DNA of 52,479 bases. It comes from Ignavibacteriota bacterium (GTDB lineage Bacteria > Bacteroidota > Ignavibacteria > Tepidaquicellales > Tepidaquicellaceae). Positions 27,113-34,725 of this stretch are shown in pieces; the first letter of the stretch is position 1; each line of letters opens with the position of its first letter. Location of the stretch: assembly GCA_020437545.1 (NCBI GenBank), contig JAGQWH010000007.1, positions 1-52,479 of the forward strand, given 5' to 3'. The notes under the pieces were generated by a model. It did not search any database, was not told the origin of the DNA, and worked only from the letters and a program-made list of their open reading frames with translations. The position numbers were made by a program, and so were the translations under genes.

Positions 27113-27943
27113 CTAAAATAAAAAATAAGAAACTCCAAGCTTAAAAGGCACATAGCCTTCCGTCGGAACTATCACATAATCGAAAGAATAAAACTTAAGA
27201 TCCATCTCAACATTTATTCCGAGATATTTTGAAGGTTTCACTAAAAACCCTCCGCCAATCTGAAACAAAGGATACACTGTAAAAGAGGAAGGAGTGGTTG
27301 AATATATTAAACCTGTATCGATATATGAATAATAAATACTTGTATAAGAGCTTAGATACTGAGTATGAATTCCAAAACCCAGATTCAGATAAACTTCAAT
27401 ATTGTTTCTCACATTGAAAGTACCTAACTGGGCATTTGCCAGCAGATCTACGTAAGTCTGATTTTGATATGATTCATTTCCGGCATTTTCTATATATCCA
27501 TTATAGCCATAATATCCATTACTGTAAGCTTTTTTCAGAAATATAACGGAAAGATCACCTCCAATATTTTTTTTATCGGAATAAAAGTATGAAAATCTGC
27601 CATTTAGTAAAAAGTTGGAAGAGTTTCCGGAATTGGGATTACCGGCAAGTGTACCTATATTCAAAGTTGCAAGAAATTTATACTCTGAAGGAGATGTGTC
27701 TGTTGAGATCTCAAAAATGTTTTCCTTTTCAATTGTGATGCTTTTGTTTCCTGATTTGATTGTAATTTCCTTTTCGGTCTGTGAAACCAATACTCCGATA
27801 TATTCCTTTTCACTGAATAAATATATCTTATAACTTTTACCGATTTTCAAATTTTTAAATATATCATCAGTTTGTGAATATGAATTACTCAGCAATATAA
27901 AAAAAATGAGGGTAGGTAAAATTAATTTCAAACGACTCTTCAT
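27113..27943 (-). CDS. Exported outer-membrane beta-barrel-like protein
   Basis: 276 aa with a signal peptide (MKSRLKLILPTLIFFILLSNSYSQ). A short N-terminal module (about 30-85: IGKSYKIYLFSEKEYIGVLV..KEITIKSGNKSITIEKENI) looks like a small beta-barrel regulatory or Sm-like fold. A series of amphipathic Tyr/Gly-rich strands follows (FSYFYSDKKNIGGDLSVIF, VYLNLGFGIHTQYLSSY), ending in the aromatic LGVSYFLF, as expected for an 8- to 10-stranded outer-membrane barrel. Its function is unknown. It is divergent from the large propeller cargo gene. Confidence 0.7.
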   Translation of the reverse strand: MKSRLKLILPTLIFFILLSNSYSQTDDIFKNLKIGKSYKIYLFSEKEYIGVLVSQTEKEITIKSGNKSITIEKENIFEISTDTSPSEYKFLATLNIGTLAGNPNSGNSSNFLLNGRFSYFYSDKKNIGGDLSVIFLKKAYSNGYYGYNGYIENAGNESYQNQTYVDLLANAQLGTFNVRNNIEVYLNLGFGIHTQYLSSYTSIYYSYIDTGLIYSTTPSSFTVYPLFQIGGGFLVKPSKYLGINVEMDLKFYSFDYVIVPTEGYVPFKLGVSYFLF

Positions 27944-28031
27944 ATAATTGCGTTAAGTTAATGTAGAAATTGAAAACCAAACGAGAATAATATTAAGAAT
28001 AATTTAAGCAAATAATATACAGATAGGTATC

Positions 28032-28070
28032 GCAATTGAACTCATCCCCATAGTGGGTTTCAATTGCTTT
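28032..28070 (+). other. Stem-loop in the divergent region (solitary CRISPR-repeat-like palindrome)
   Basis: GCAATTGAA at 28032-28040 pairs with TTCAATTGC at 28059-28067; an inner CCC/GGG may add pairs, and TTT follows. It lies about 80 nt upstream of the cargo gene ATG (28149), so it could act as a leader hairpin or early terminator. Its size and TTCAATTGC/ATTGAAAC-like ends resemble some CRISPR repeats, but only one copy exists in the window. Confidence 0.4.
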
Positions 28071-28148
28071 ATTACTTTATTTACATTGTAATTATAACAG
28101 AATAATTTAAAATTAATAAAAATTAACTTTAACTATATCAACAAATAA

Positions 28149-30728
28149 ATGAAACGATTAACCACCCTTTTTATTTCAATCGCAGTGCTGGCATTTATTT
28201 TTTTTAATAAGGATAAATTCAGTGTGACCGATTCCGATATACAGGAAAAAAATTCAACTGAAAAAAGTGAAGAACTGAAATATCCAAATGATATCGAATA
28301 TATAAAAAGAACCTTTCCTTTCTATAATGCAGATCCACAAGCGCATATCGAAGCTTTGAAAACCGGACAAAGAATGAGACGCGAGAATGAACTGAGGAGT
28401 TCTGTCAGTTACGTTCCTGTTTGGGAATTTGCCGGTCCTACAAATGTAGGTGGCAGGATCTCAGATCTCGAATACGATCCGAATAATACTGACATTATCT
28501 ATGCAGGCGCTTCGACCGGTGGTGTATTCAAATCCACTGACGGCGGTATAAGTTTCTTTTCAGTATTTGATGATCTTGCTGTTCTGCCTATTGGTGATAT
28601 TGCAGTTGATCCTGTAAATTCAAATATAGTGTATGCAGGTACAGGCGAAGCAAACGGCGGACATAATAATTTTGCCGGTGCCGGAATATATAAATCTACA
28701 AACGGCGGGCAGACATGGAATCAGTCGGGATTACAGAGTACCGTTACTATTGGTAGAATTGTCATTAATCCTTTAAATCCGCTTCGTATCTATGCAGCAG
28801 CTGCGGGATCCTATTTTGCTCCAAATCCTGAAAGAGGCGTTTACAGAAGTGATGACGGCGGAGCTACATGGACTAATGTTTTATTTGTGAATGATTCGAC
28901 AGGAGCAATAGATATTGCTATGGATCAGAGCAATCCGGATAATTTACTTGCAGCAATGTGGAAAAGGACAAGATATCCTAACGGCGGTTCGTTGACAGGT
29001 GAGACCAGTCAGTTACACAGATCAACTGACGGCGGTAATTCATGGACAGTGCTTGGTCCTTCTAACGGGCTTCCAAATTCTTCAACTCAGACAGTCGGAA
29101 GAATTGGCGTCAGTATTTCCAGATCAAACCCGAATGTAGCTTACGCTTTATATACCAATACATCACTTGTCGGTTTTTTTAAGACAACAAATGGCGGACT
29201 CAACTGGACAGACGCAGATCCGGGTAATACGCTTGATAACGGCTTTTCCACTTTCAGCTGGTATTTCGGAAATGTAAGAATTCACCCTACAAATCCTGAC
29301 ATTGTATATGTACTCGATTATGAAATAATGAGATCGACAAATTCCGGGAATACCTGGAATGATCTGTCAAACAGCAACATTCATGTTGACAATCACGCTT
29401 TAGCATTCAAACCCGGTGACCCGAATATCATAATAGAAGGAAATGACGGAGGTATTTATAATACTTCAAATAGCGGTACTACATGGACGAAAGTCGAAGT
29501 TCTGCCGGTAACACAATTTTATGAGATCGGAATTGATGCCAACAATCCACAGAGACTCTACGGCGGAACTCAGGACAACGGGACAAACAGAACCACCACC
29601 GGAGCTCTTGATGACTGGGATCATATTTATGGCGGAGATGGATTTTATGTTATAGTAGATCATACAAATCCAAATGTTATATACGCCGAATCTCAGAATG
29701 GCGGACTTGGAAAATCAACTAATGGCGGAGCAACATTCAGTAACGCTACTTCAGGTATCAGCAATTCGGAAAAAAAGAACTGGTCTACACCGGTTATTAT
29801 GGACCCGAATAATAACAGTGTTTTATATTACGGTACAAATAAAGTTTACAGAACCACTAATGCCGCATCGAGCTGGTCAGCCATAAGTCCTGATCTTACA
29901 AACGGTAATCAGGCGAGATTAGGAACCGTGACGACAATAGCCGTTGCGCCGACTAATTCCAGTGTCATAATTGCCGGAACCGATGATGCTAATGTCTGGA
30001 TCACTTCAAATAACGGCGCTAACTGGACAAAAGTAAACACTGGGCTTCCTTACAGATGGGTTACAAGAGTTGCAATCGATCCCAATAATGAAGATATAGC
30101 TTATGTAACATTTAACGGACTCAAATGGGTAGATCCGCAGCCGCATGTATTCCGCACTACAAATAAAGGTGCAAGCTGGAGTGACATCAGCAGTAATCTT
30201 CCGGATGCCCCTGTAAACGCATTTGCTGTAGATCCTCTTAGATCTAATGTTTTATTTGTCGGCTCGGATGTAGGCGCATATGTAAGTTTCAATACCGGCG
30301 GAAACTGGCAGTTCCTGGGTCAGGGACTTCCTATGGTGTCAGTTTATGATCTTAAAGTTCATCCCACAGCAAATTATCTTGTAGCCGGTACACACGGCAG
30401 GTCAATGTACAAGATAGATCTTGCACAGGTTGTAGGCATAAATGAGAATGGGATCAGCACTGCGGATAATTTCAGACTGGATCAGAATTATCCGAATCCG
30501 TTCAATCCTGTAACTAATTTGGGATTTGGAATTTCGGAATTGGGATTTGTATCTTTAAAAGTTTATGATATTGAAGGAAAAGAAGTAGTAACTCTGGTAA
30601 ATGAAAACAAACAGCCGGGATATTACAATGTTCAGTTTGATGGAAGCAAACTCTCTTCCGGTGTTTACTTTTACAGGCTTGAAACTAAAGGTTTTGTTCA
30701 GACAAAACGTATGATGCTGATTAAATAA
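28149..30728 (+). CDS. Large T9SS-exported Asp-box (BNR) propeller protein
   Basis: An 859-aa secreted protein. Seen: an N-terminal hydrophobic signal (MKRLTTLFISIAVLAFIFF), then about ten Asp-box repeats of the S/T-x-D/N-G-G-x-T/S-W type (STDGGISF, STNGGQTW, SDDGGATW, TTNGGLNW) predicting one or two sialidase/VPS10-like beta-propellers. The type A T9SS sorting domain starts NYPNPFNPVTNLGFG near residue 780. Propellers of this type are usually glycan-binding or structural. The catalytic Arg triad of true sialidases cannot be judged by eye. The last about 250 nt and the 3' flank are duplicated at 32739-33083. Confidence 0.88.
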   Translation: MKRLTTLFISIAVLAFIFFNKDKFSVTDSDIQEKNSTEKSEELKYPNDIEYIKRTFPFYNADPQAHIEALKTGQRMRRENELRSSVSYVPVWEFAGPTNVGGRISDLEYDPNNTDIIYAGASTGGVFKSTDGGISFFSVFDDLAVLPIGDIAVDPVNSNIVYAGTGEANGGHNNFAGAGIYKSTNGGQTWNQSGLQSTVTIGRIVINPLNPLRIYAAAAGSYFAPNPERGVYRSDDGGATWTNVLFVNDSTGAIDIAMDQSNPDNLLAAMWKRTRYPNGGSLTGETSQLHRSTDGGNSWTVLGPSNGLPNSSTQTVGRIGVSISRSNPNVAYALYTNTSLVGFFKTTNGGLNWTDADPGNTLDNGFSTFSWYFGNVRIHPTNPDIVYVLDYEIMRSTNSGNTWNDLSNSNIHVDNHALAFKPGDPNIIIEGNDGGIYNTSNSGTTWTKVEVLPVTQFYEIGIDANNPQRLYGGTQDNGTNRTTTGALDDWDHIYGGDGFYVIVDHTNPNVIYAESQNGGLGKSTNGGATFSNATSGISNSEKKNWSTPVIMDPNNNSVLYYGTNKVYRTTNAASSWSAISPDLTNGNQARLGTVTTIAVAPTNSSVIIAGTDDANVWITSNNGANWTKVNTGLPYRWVTRVAIDPNNEDIAYVTFNGLKWVDPQPHVFRTTNKGASWSDISSNLPDAPVNAFAVDPLRSNVLFVGSDVGAYVSFNTGGNWQFLGQGLPMVSVYDLKVHPTANYLVAGTHGRSMYKIDLAQVVGINENGISTADNFRLDQNYPNPFNPVTNLGFGISELGFVSLKVYDIEGKEVVTLVNENKQPGYYNVQFDGSKLSSGVYFYRLETKGFVQTKRMMLIK

Positions 30729-30802
30729 CATCAGAGGTCAGACGTCAAAGGTCAGGGGGATAAATTTGGATGCTATATTCTTAAACTATCCAAACTTACT
30801 TT
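30483..30802. repeat. Direct repeat copy 1: sorting domain end plus 3' flank
   Basis: It covers the last about 245 nt of the propeller gene and about 74 nt beyond its stop. It is nearly identical to 32739-33083. The shared flank has a GAGGTCA heptamer run followed by GATAAATTTGGATGCTATAT. Identity carries through the stop codon into non-coding DNA, which implies recent duplication or gene conversion rather than protein-level selection alone. Confidence 0.85.
30727..30754. repeat. Heptamer run, word GAGGTCA
   Basis: Four degenerate 7-bp units (AACATCA, GAGGTCA, GACGTCA, AAGGTCA) begin at the stop codon of the propeller gene. A longer relative lies at the same place after the second cargo gene (32995-33036). 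Confidence 0.7.
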
Positions 30803-30962
30803 TATAGCACTTTCCCAAACTCCCAGACTGTCTGTTTAGGAGCTCAAATGATTTTGAAACTATGTATTAAAAATCCCATCTCCGCTGAGAATACGCAGAT
30901 TTTATATTGTTAATTGACAGAGATTAGTTTAGTTTAGTATGGATTTAATTTGAGGTGTCAGG

Positions 30963-31382
30963 ATGAGAATATATTTGGATAATTGTTGTTTTAACCGGCC
31001 GTTTGATGATCAAAACCAAAATAAAGTAAGAACTGAAACAATAAGTATAATTACTATTCTTGAAAAGATTAAGAAAAAAGAAATTGATCTTGTATGGTCA
31101 TATATTCTGGATTATGAAAATTATTTCAATCCTTTCCCTGAAAGATTTGAAGCTGTCAAAAATTGGAAAGAATATACTGTAATTTATATTGAGGAGTCGG
31201 AAAATATTTTAAAAGAATCTCTTGAGTTATTTAAAAAAGGAATTTGCGCAAAAGATTCGCTGCACATTGCCTCAGCCATTGAAGCTAATTGTGATTATTT
31301 TATTACAACTGACGCAAGATTGATTAAAAAATTATCAGGATTCAATAAAATCAAAATTGTAAATCCTGTAGATTTTAAATAA
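30963..31382 (+). CDS. PIN-domain protein, candidate toxin RNase
   Basis: A 139-aa PIN-fold protein. Seen: the opening strand MRIYLDNCCFNRPFDDQ with the first acidic ligand Asp6, a central conserved Asp98 in CAKDSLHIASAI, and a final Asp117 in YFITTDARL, the acidic cluster that holds Mg/Mn in PIN nucleases. VapC-type PIN proteins cleave RNA and are neutralised by a small partner. A 65-aa gene follows 12 nt downstream, so a type II toxin-antitoxin-like pair is likely, with the unusual order nuclease first. A purifying-selection role other than a toxin cannot be excluded. Confidence 0.82.
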   Translation: MRIYLDNCCFNRPFDDQNQNKVRTETISIITILEKIKKKEIDLVWSYILDYENYFNPFPERFEAVKNWKEYTVIYIEESENILKESLELFKKGICAKDSLHIASAIEANCDYFITTDARLIKKLSGFNKIKIVNPVDFK

Positions 31383-31394
31383 GAAAAATTTAAA

Positions 31395-31592
31395 ATGGCA
31401 ACAGATTCTGAAATAAAAGAAAAAGGATTTAAAGCATTAATGAATGAATTAGGAATTCATGATATGGAAAGATTTATTTCCCTTATCATAAAGGATCCTT
31501 TTGATTATACAAAATGGCAAAGAAATTTATTTAAAGATAAAGATCCTGAAGACCTGAGTAAAGAAGCCATGTTGCTCAGAGATAAGAAATAG
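31395..31592 (+). CDS. Small partner of the PIN protein, candidate antitoxin
   Basis: A 65-aa charged helical protein starting ATG at 31395, 12 nt after the PIN gene. Visible features: a helix-rich first half (KEKGFKALMNELGIHDMERF) and a short DYTKWQRNLF segment. This resembles small proteins that often sit beside PIN genes of this type and contain a GDYT-like motif. No clear DNA-binding fold is recognisable by eye. The antitoxin role is inferred from pairing and size only. Confidence 0.65.
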   Translation: MATDSEIKEKGFKALMNELGIHDMERFISLIIKDPFDYTKWQRNLFKDKDPEDLSKEAMLLRDKK

Positions 31593-31691
31593 ACTTTTCC
31601 CATTTCTCTTCTTCTGATAAGACAACAGGAAGTTGAAAAACTTCAAAGAACATTATTTCTTCTATAGATTTTCTAAAAATTGGAAATCAAT

Positions 31692-32996
31692 ATGAAAAAA
31701 AATATTGTGTTATACATTTTCCTGTTATTTTATACAAATGCTTATGGTCAATCCGGTTGGATCGGACAGTACAGCAATACAAATTCAGACTTATATTCTG
31801 TACAATTTATTAATAGTTCATCAGGATATTGCTCCGGAAGTAATGGTATGATTTTAAAGACAATTAATGGCGGATCAAACTGGACAGAACAGTATAGCGG
31901 ATTCAATCATACCTTAAGATCTCTTTATTTCACATTTTACAATACCGGCTATATTGCCGGTGATTCAGGATTACTGATTAAGACTACAAATGGCGGAAAT
32001 AATTGGTTCAGGATAAATATTGGTTCCACAAATAATTTCACTTCAGTAAATTTTGTAAATGATTCTACCGGATATACTGGTGGAAGTTACTATTTCATAT
32101 CGGATAATGAATTAACTGAAGGTACTGAAAGAAATCATTATTATAAAACAACTGATTACGGAAACAGCTGGGATTCAATAGAAATTATTAATGCTTTCTG
32201 GGTAAGTTATGTTTATTTCTGCAGTCCTGAATTTGGATGGAGTATTAACATTCCCGGCGTAATAGGAGGTTCGAATCTCTATAAAACTACAGATTCCGGA
32301 CAATCCTGGAATTCTTCTTTCTTTACTTCACGAGGTATATATTCAATTTTTTTTATTGATACACTATACGGATGGGTTTCAAGTGTTTTTCAGCTTGGAG
32401 TTTACTCAACTATCCGTACTACAAATGGAGGTCTTAACTGGTCTTCTGTATTTCCGGGTACAGGGGTTCTGATAAATTCTCTTTATTTTACCAACAGGAA
32501 TAAAGGATGGGGTGCAGGTGATAACAGTATTATTCAGGCAACAACAGACGGAGGAGTTAACTGGTTTAGTCAAATAATTGCTCAGCAAGGGATAAATTAT
32601 AATTCAGTTTACTTTATTGACTCATTAACAGGCTGGGTAACCGGAGACAATGGAACTATATTAAAAACCACCACGGGCGGCGTTCTTACAGGAATTACAA
32701 ACACTTCTACGGAAATTCCTGATATTTTTATTCTTTTACAGAATTACCCGAATCCTTTCAATCCGGTTACGAATTTGGGATTTGGGATATCGTCCGCCGC
32801 AGGCGGATTGGGATTTGTAAGTTTAAGAGTTTATGATATTAAGGGAAAGGAAGTTGTCACTTTGGTAAATGAAAACAAACAGCCGGGATATTACAATGTT
32901 CAGTTTGACGGAAGCAAACTCTCTTCCGGAGTTTACTTTTACAGGCTTGAAACTAAAGGTTTTGTTCAGACAAAACGTATGATGCTGGTTAAATAA
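31692..32996 (+). CDS. T9SS-exported YCF48/Asp-box propeller protein
   Basis: A 434-aa secreted protein if started at ATG 31692 (MKKNIVLYIFLLFYTNAYGQ, a good signal peptide). An upstream in-frame TTG at 31680 adds four residues and is less likely. It has about six repeats of the type SVQFINSSSGYCSG...ILKTINGGSNW, typical of YCF48/photosynthesis-assembly-like beta-propellers, then a T9SS type A sorting domain (NYPNPFNPVTNLGFG...). The sorting domain and flank duplicate those of the 859-aa gene, apart from an in-frame palindromic insertion at 32793-32807. Confidence 0.87.
   Translation: MKKNIVLYIFLLFYTNAYGQSGWIGQYSNTNSDLYSVQFINSSSGYCSGSNGMILKTINGGSNWTEQYSGFNHTLRSLYFTFYNTGYIAGDSGLLIKTTNGGNNWFRINIGSTNNFTSVNFVNDSTGYTGGSYYFISDNELTEGTERNHYYKTTDYGNSWDSIEIINAFWVSYVYFCSPEFGWSINIPGVIGGSNLYKTTDSGQSWNSSFFTSRGIYSIFFIDTLYGWVSSVFQLGVYSTIRTTNGGLNWSSVFPGTGVLINSLYFTNRNKGWGAGDNSIIQATTDGGVNWFSQIIAQQGINYNSVYFIDSLTGWVTGDNGTILKTTTGGVLTGITNTSTEIPDIFILLQNYPNPFNPVTNLGFGISSAAGGLGFVSLRVYDIKGKEVVTLVNENKQPGYYNVQFDGSKLSSGVYFYRLETKGFVQTKRMMLVK
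32793..32807. repeat. In-frame 15-bp palindrome in the sorting-domain linker
   Basis: TCCGCC and GGCGGA arms around GCA encode Ser-Ala-Ala-Gly-Gly in the linker of the sorting domain. It is absent from the otherwise near-identical copy 1. GC-rich in an AT-rich background, it looks like a tiny inserted palindromic unit. Confidence 0.65.
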
Positions 32997-33036
32997 CGTC
33001 AGGGGTCAGAGGTCAGACGTCTGAGGTCAGACAGCG
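32995..33036. repeat. Heptamer array, word GAGGTCA
   Basis: Six degenerate 7-bp units (AACGTCA, GGGGTCA, GAGGTCA, GACGTCT, GAGGTCA, GACAGCG) start at the stop codon of the second cargo gene. It is homologous to the shorter run at 30727. Confidence 0.78.
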
Positions 33037-33213
33037 GGGGATAAATTTGGATGCTATATTCTTAAACTATTCAAACTTACTTTACAGACTTTACAAATGT
33101 ACAAACATGTCAGAGAGATTTAATAATTTAAAATTTGCTTGTTTCCCCTTTTTATGCTTATATTAATTAGTATCAATTTAAAAATATTTATTAATTAAAC
33201 CAAAATAATCATT

Positions 33214-33774
33214 ATGTTCTCATTAATTTCCCGTTTAGTAAACGGAGTTCAGGGTGGAGTAACATCCAGTTTAAAAGGCGTTTCTGATATTGCAGGAACT
33301 GTTTTAGATGTTGTAAAAAAGATCACGGTCAGTGCTGTAAAAGAAACTGCTGATCTGGTAAAAGAAGGAATAAAACTTCCTGCTTCAATAGTTCAGGGAG
33401 CATTATCGGGTGTTGCTGAGATAGGTTCATCAGTTATCTCATCTGTAAAAGGTGTTGTAAAAGGAACAGTTGAAGGAGTAATGGAATCCGGCGGAACACA
33501 GGACGACGCAGTAAAAGGTGCAGTCGGACAGGCAGTTCACAGCGCAAAAGAGCTCGGAGTAGATATCGGTGATGCGGCTTTGGAATCAGTTAAAGGAAGC
33601 ATCGAAGCTGTAAAATCTGTTGGAGGCAACACTGCAGAAGCTACCAAATCTGCTATAATGGCTGCTCTGGAAGCTGCACAGGGAATTGGAACAGAAGCAG
33701 TTGATTCTGTAAAGAATACCCTTACTTCGGGAGTGGATGGAGCAAAGCAGATCATTGATTCAATAAAAAAATAA
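33214..33774 (+). CDS. Repetitive amphipathic-helix protein of unknown function
   Basis: A 186-aa protein with no signal peptide, Cys or Trp. It consists almost wholly of Ala/Val/Lys/Gly-rich amphipathic helices. At least two imperfect repeats of about 43 residues are visible (KGTVEGVMESGGTQDDAVKG... and KGSIEAVKSVGGNTAEATKS...). The pattern resembles phasin-, LEA- or apolipoprotein-like proteins that coat surfaces, but I cannot name a family. It is followed by a strong terminator and so is probably monocistronic. It sits two genes before a histone H1-like gene. Confidence 0.75.
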   Translation: MFSLISRLVNGVQGGVTSSLKGVSDIAGTVLDVVKKITVSAVKETADLVKEGIKLPASIVQGALSGVAEIGSSVISSVKGVVKGTVEGVMESGGTQDDAVKGAVGQAVHSAKELGVDIGDAALESVKGSIEAVKSVGGNTAEATKSAIMAALEAAQGIGTEAVDSVKNTLTSGVDGAKQIIDSIKK

Positions 33775-33799
33775 TTTTTTATATTCATTAGATCTTATA

Positions 33800-33830
33800 G
33801 GCAGTTCATTTTAAATGAGCTGCCTTTTTT
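33800..33830 (+). terminator. Rho-independent terminator
   Basis: GGCAGTTCATTT at 33800-33811 pairs with AAATGAGCTGCC at 33813-33824 (one G-U pair), followed by TTTTTT at 33825-33830. It ends the repetitive-helix gene. It is one of the clearest terminators in the window. Confidence 0.88.
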
Positions 33831-34334
33831 ATTGTAAATAATCTTACATTATTATTTTAAAAAATAAGCAATTGAACATTATTGGCAATATCTTAAAACG
33901 AAAATCATTAATAAATCTATCTCAATCAATTTAAGAGAACAGGATTACTTAATTTATGCCTTAAATTATTTAAATTGTAAATATGAAGTAAAATCTTTAA
34001 TTTAGCAGTGAATTTAAACTATTAATTAATTAAGTAGTTATTACCATAAATTTGGAATCATACTCAAAATCCGCTCTCATTGTACCTAATGAAATATCTT
34101 ACAGAAAATTTAAAAATATACTCATACAAAAAGGATAACCGGATTGCTTATATTTCACATGATTTCAATATTATATTCTTTATCCCTTAATTGAATGAAT
34201 TTAAAGCCGGGAATTAATTAGTCAAAATCCTATGGTTTTAGTGTATTTAATAATATAACTTACAATATATATATTTTTTTTATACTTTTAAAAAATCTTT
34301 ATTAAACTAAAAATCAAAACAAGGAGAACTTAAA
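33831..34334. other. 504-nt non-coding gap
   Basis: AT-rich DNA between a terminator and the histone H1-like gene. It must contain that gene's promoter. I see no tRNA, long ORF or tandem array. A 33-codon ATG frame at about 34089 lacks a ribosome-binding site and is not supported. The leader of the next gene has an AAGGAG at 34321-34326. Confidence 0.5.
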
Positions 34335-34526
34335 ATGAGTAACTTAGACCAACTTAATGAGATCCTCGAAGGCATGAAAGTCGACGCAGAAAAGTTTTAC
34401 GAAAAAGGTCAGAATGCCGCAGGTACAAGACTGAGAAAATCTTTAAATGAACTCAGAAAAAAAGCTGCTGAGATCAGAAAAGAAATTCAGGACGAAAGAG
34501 CTAAAAGAAAAGAAGAAGGGAAATAA
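34335..34526 (+). CDS. Histone H1-like (Hc1-type) small DNA-associated protein
   Basis: A 63-aa basic helical protein. The N-terminal half is acidic or neutral (MSNLDQLNEILEGMKVDAEKF). The second half is Lys/Arg-rich (GTRLRKSLNELRKKAAEIRK...), with the motif FYEKGQNAAGTRLRKSL seen in short histone H1-like proteins of Bacteroidota and relatives. It probably binds DNA and compacts the nucleoid. It has an ideal ribosome-binding site (AAGGAG, 8 nt spacer) and its own branched terminator, as expected for a highly expressed single gene. Confidence 0.82.
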   Translation: MSNLDQLNEILEGMKVDAEKFYEKGQNAAGTRLRKSLNELRKKAAEIRKEIQDERAKRKEEGK

Positions 34527-34547
34527 GTTGTTGAATTTCCGGTTTTT

Positions 34548-34610
34548 AAAAGTGGAATCTAATAAAGTTATTCCATTCACTATAACTTTAATTTAGATTC
34601 CGCTTTTTTT
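34548..34610 (+). terminator. Branched terminator after the histone-like gene
   Basis: AAAGTGGAATCTAA at 34548-34561 pairs with TTAGATTCCGCTTT at 34593-34606 (one G-U pair), and a T-run follows. The loop contains a second 7-bp hairpin (AAAGTTA with TAACTTT). Confidence 0.82.
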
Positions 34611-34725
34611 ATTTGATTTGGATGATACATTTTTAGTTTATGCAGATTTAAGATATTGAGATTGAAATCTTAATATTAAATAAAGTTTTTATTTATTTAT
34701 AAGAATTTAACATTAAAAAAATTAA

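Larger units (their letters stand above)
32739..33083. repeat. Direct repeat copy 2: sorting domain end plus 3' flank
   Basis: Partner of 30483-30802 in the same orientation. Relative to copy 1, its GAA codon in the Gly-rich linker is replaced by a 15-nt palindrome (net +12 nt), and the 3' heptamer run is longer. The two copies enclose the PIN pair and the front of the 438/434-aa gene, about 1.9 kb. Confidence 0.85.

Noticed and set aside
28032-28067. CRISPR array
   Set aside because: Only one repeat-like palindrome is present; there are no spacers, no second copy and no cas genes in the window.
28149-30728. Functional sialidase
   Set aside because: Asp-boxes alone do not show catalysis; the Arg triad and Tyr/Glu nucleophile could not be identified by eye.
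31680-31691. TTG at 31680 as the start of the second cargo gene
   Set aside because: The ATG at 31692 opens a textbook signal peptide; the extra four residues add nothing.
34089-34190. Possible 33-codon gene in the 504-nt gap
   Set aside because: No ribosome-binding site and no recognisable protein features; expected by chance in AT-rich DNA.
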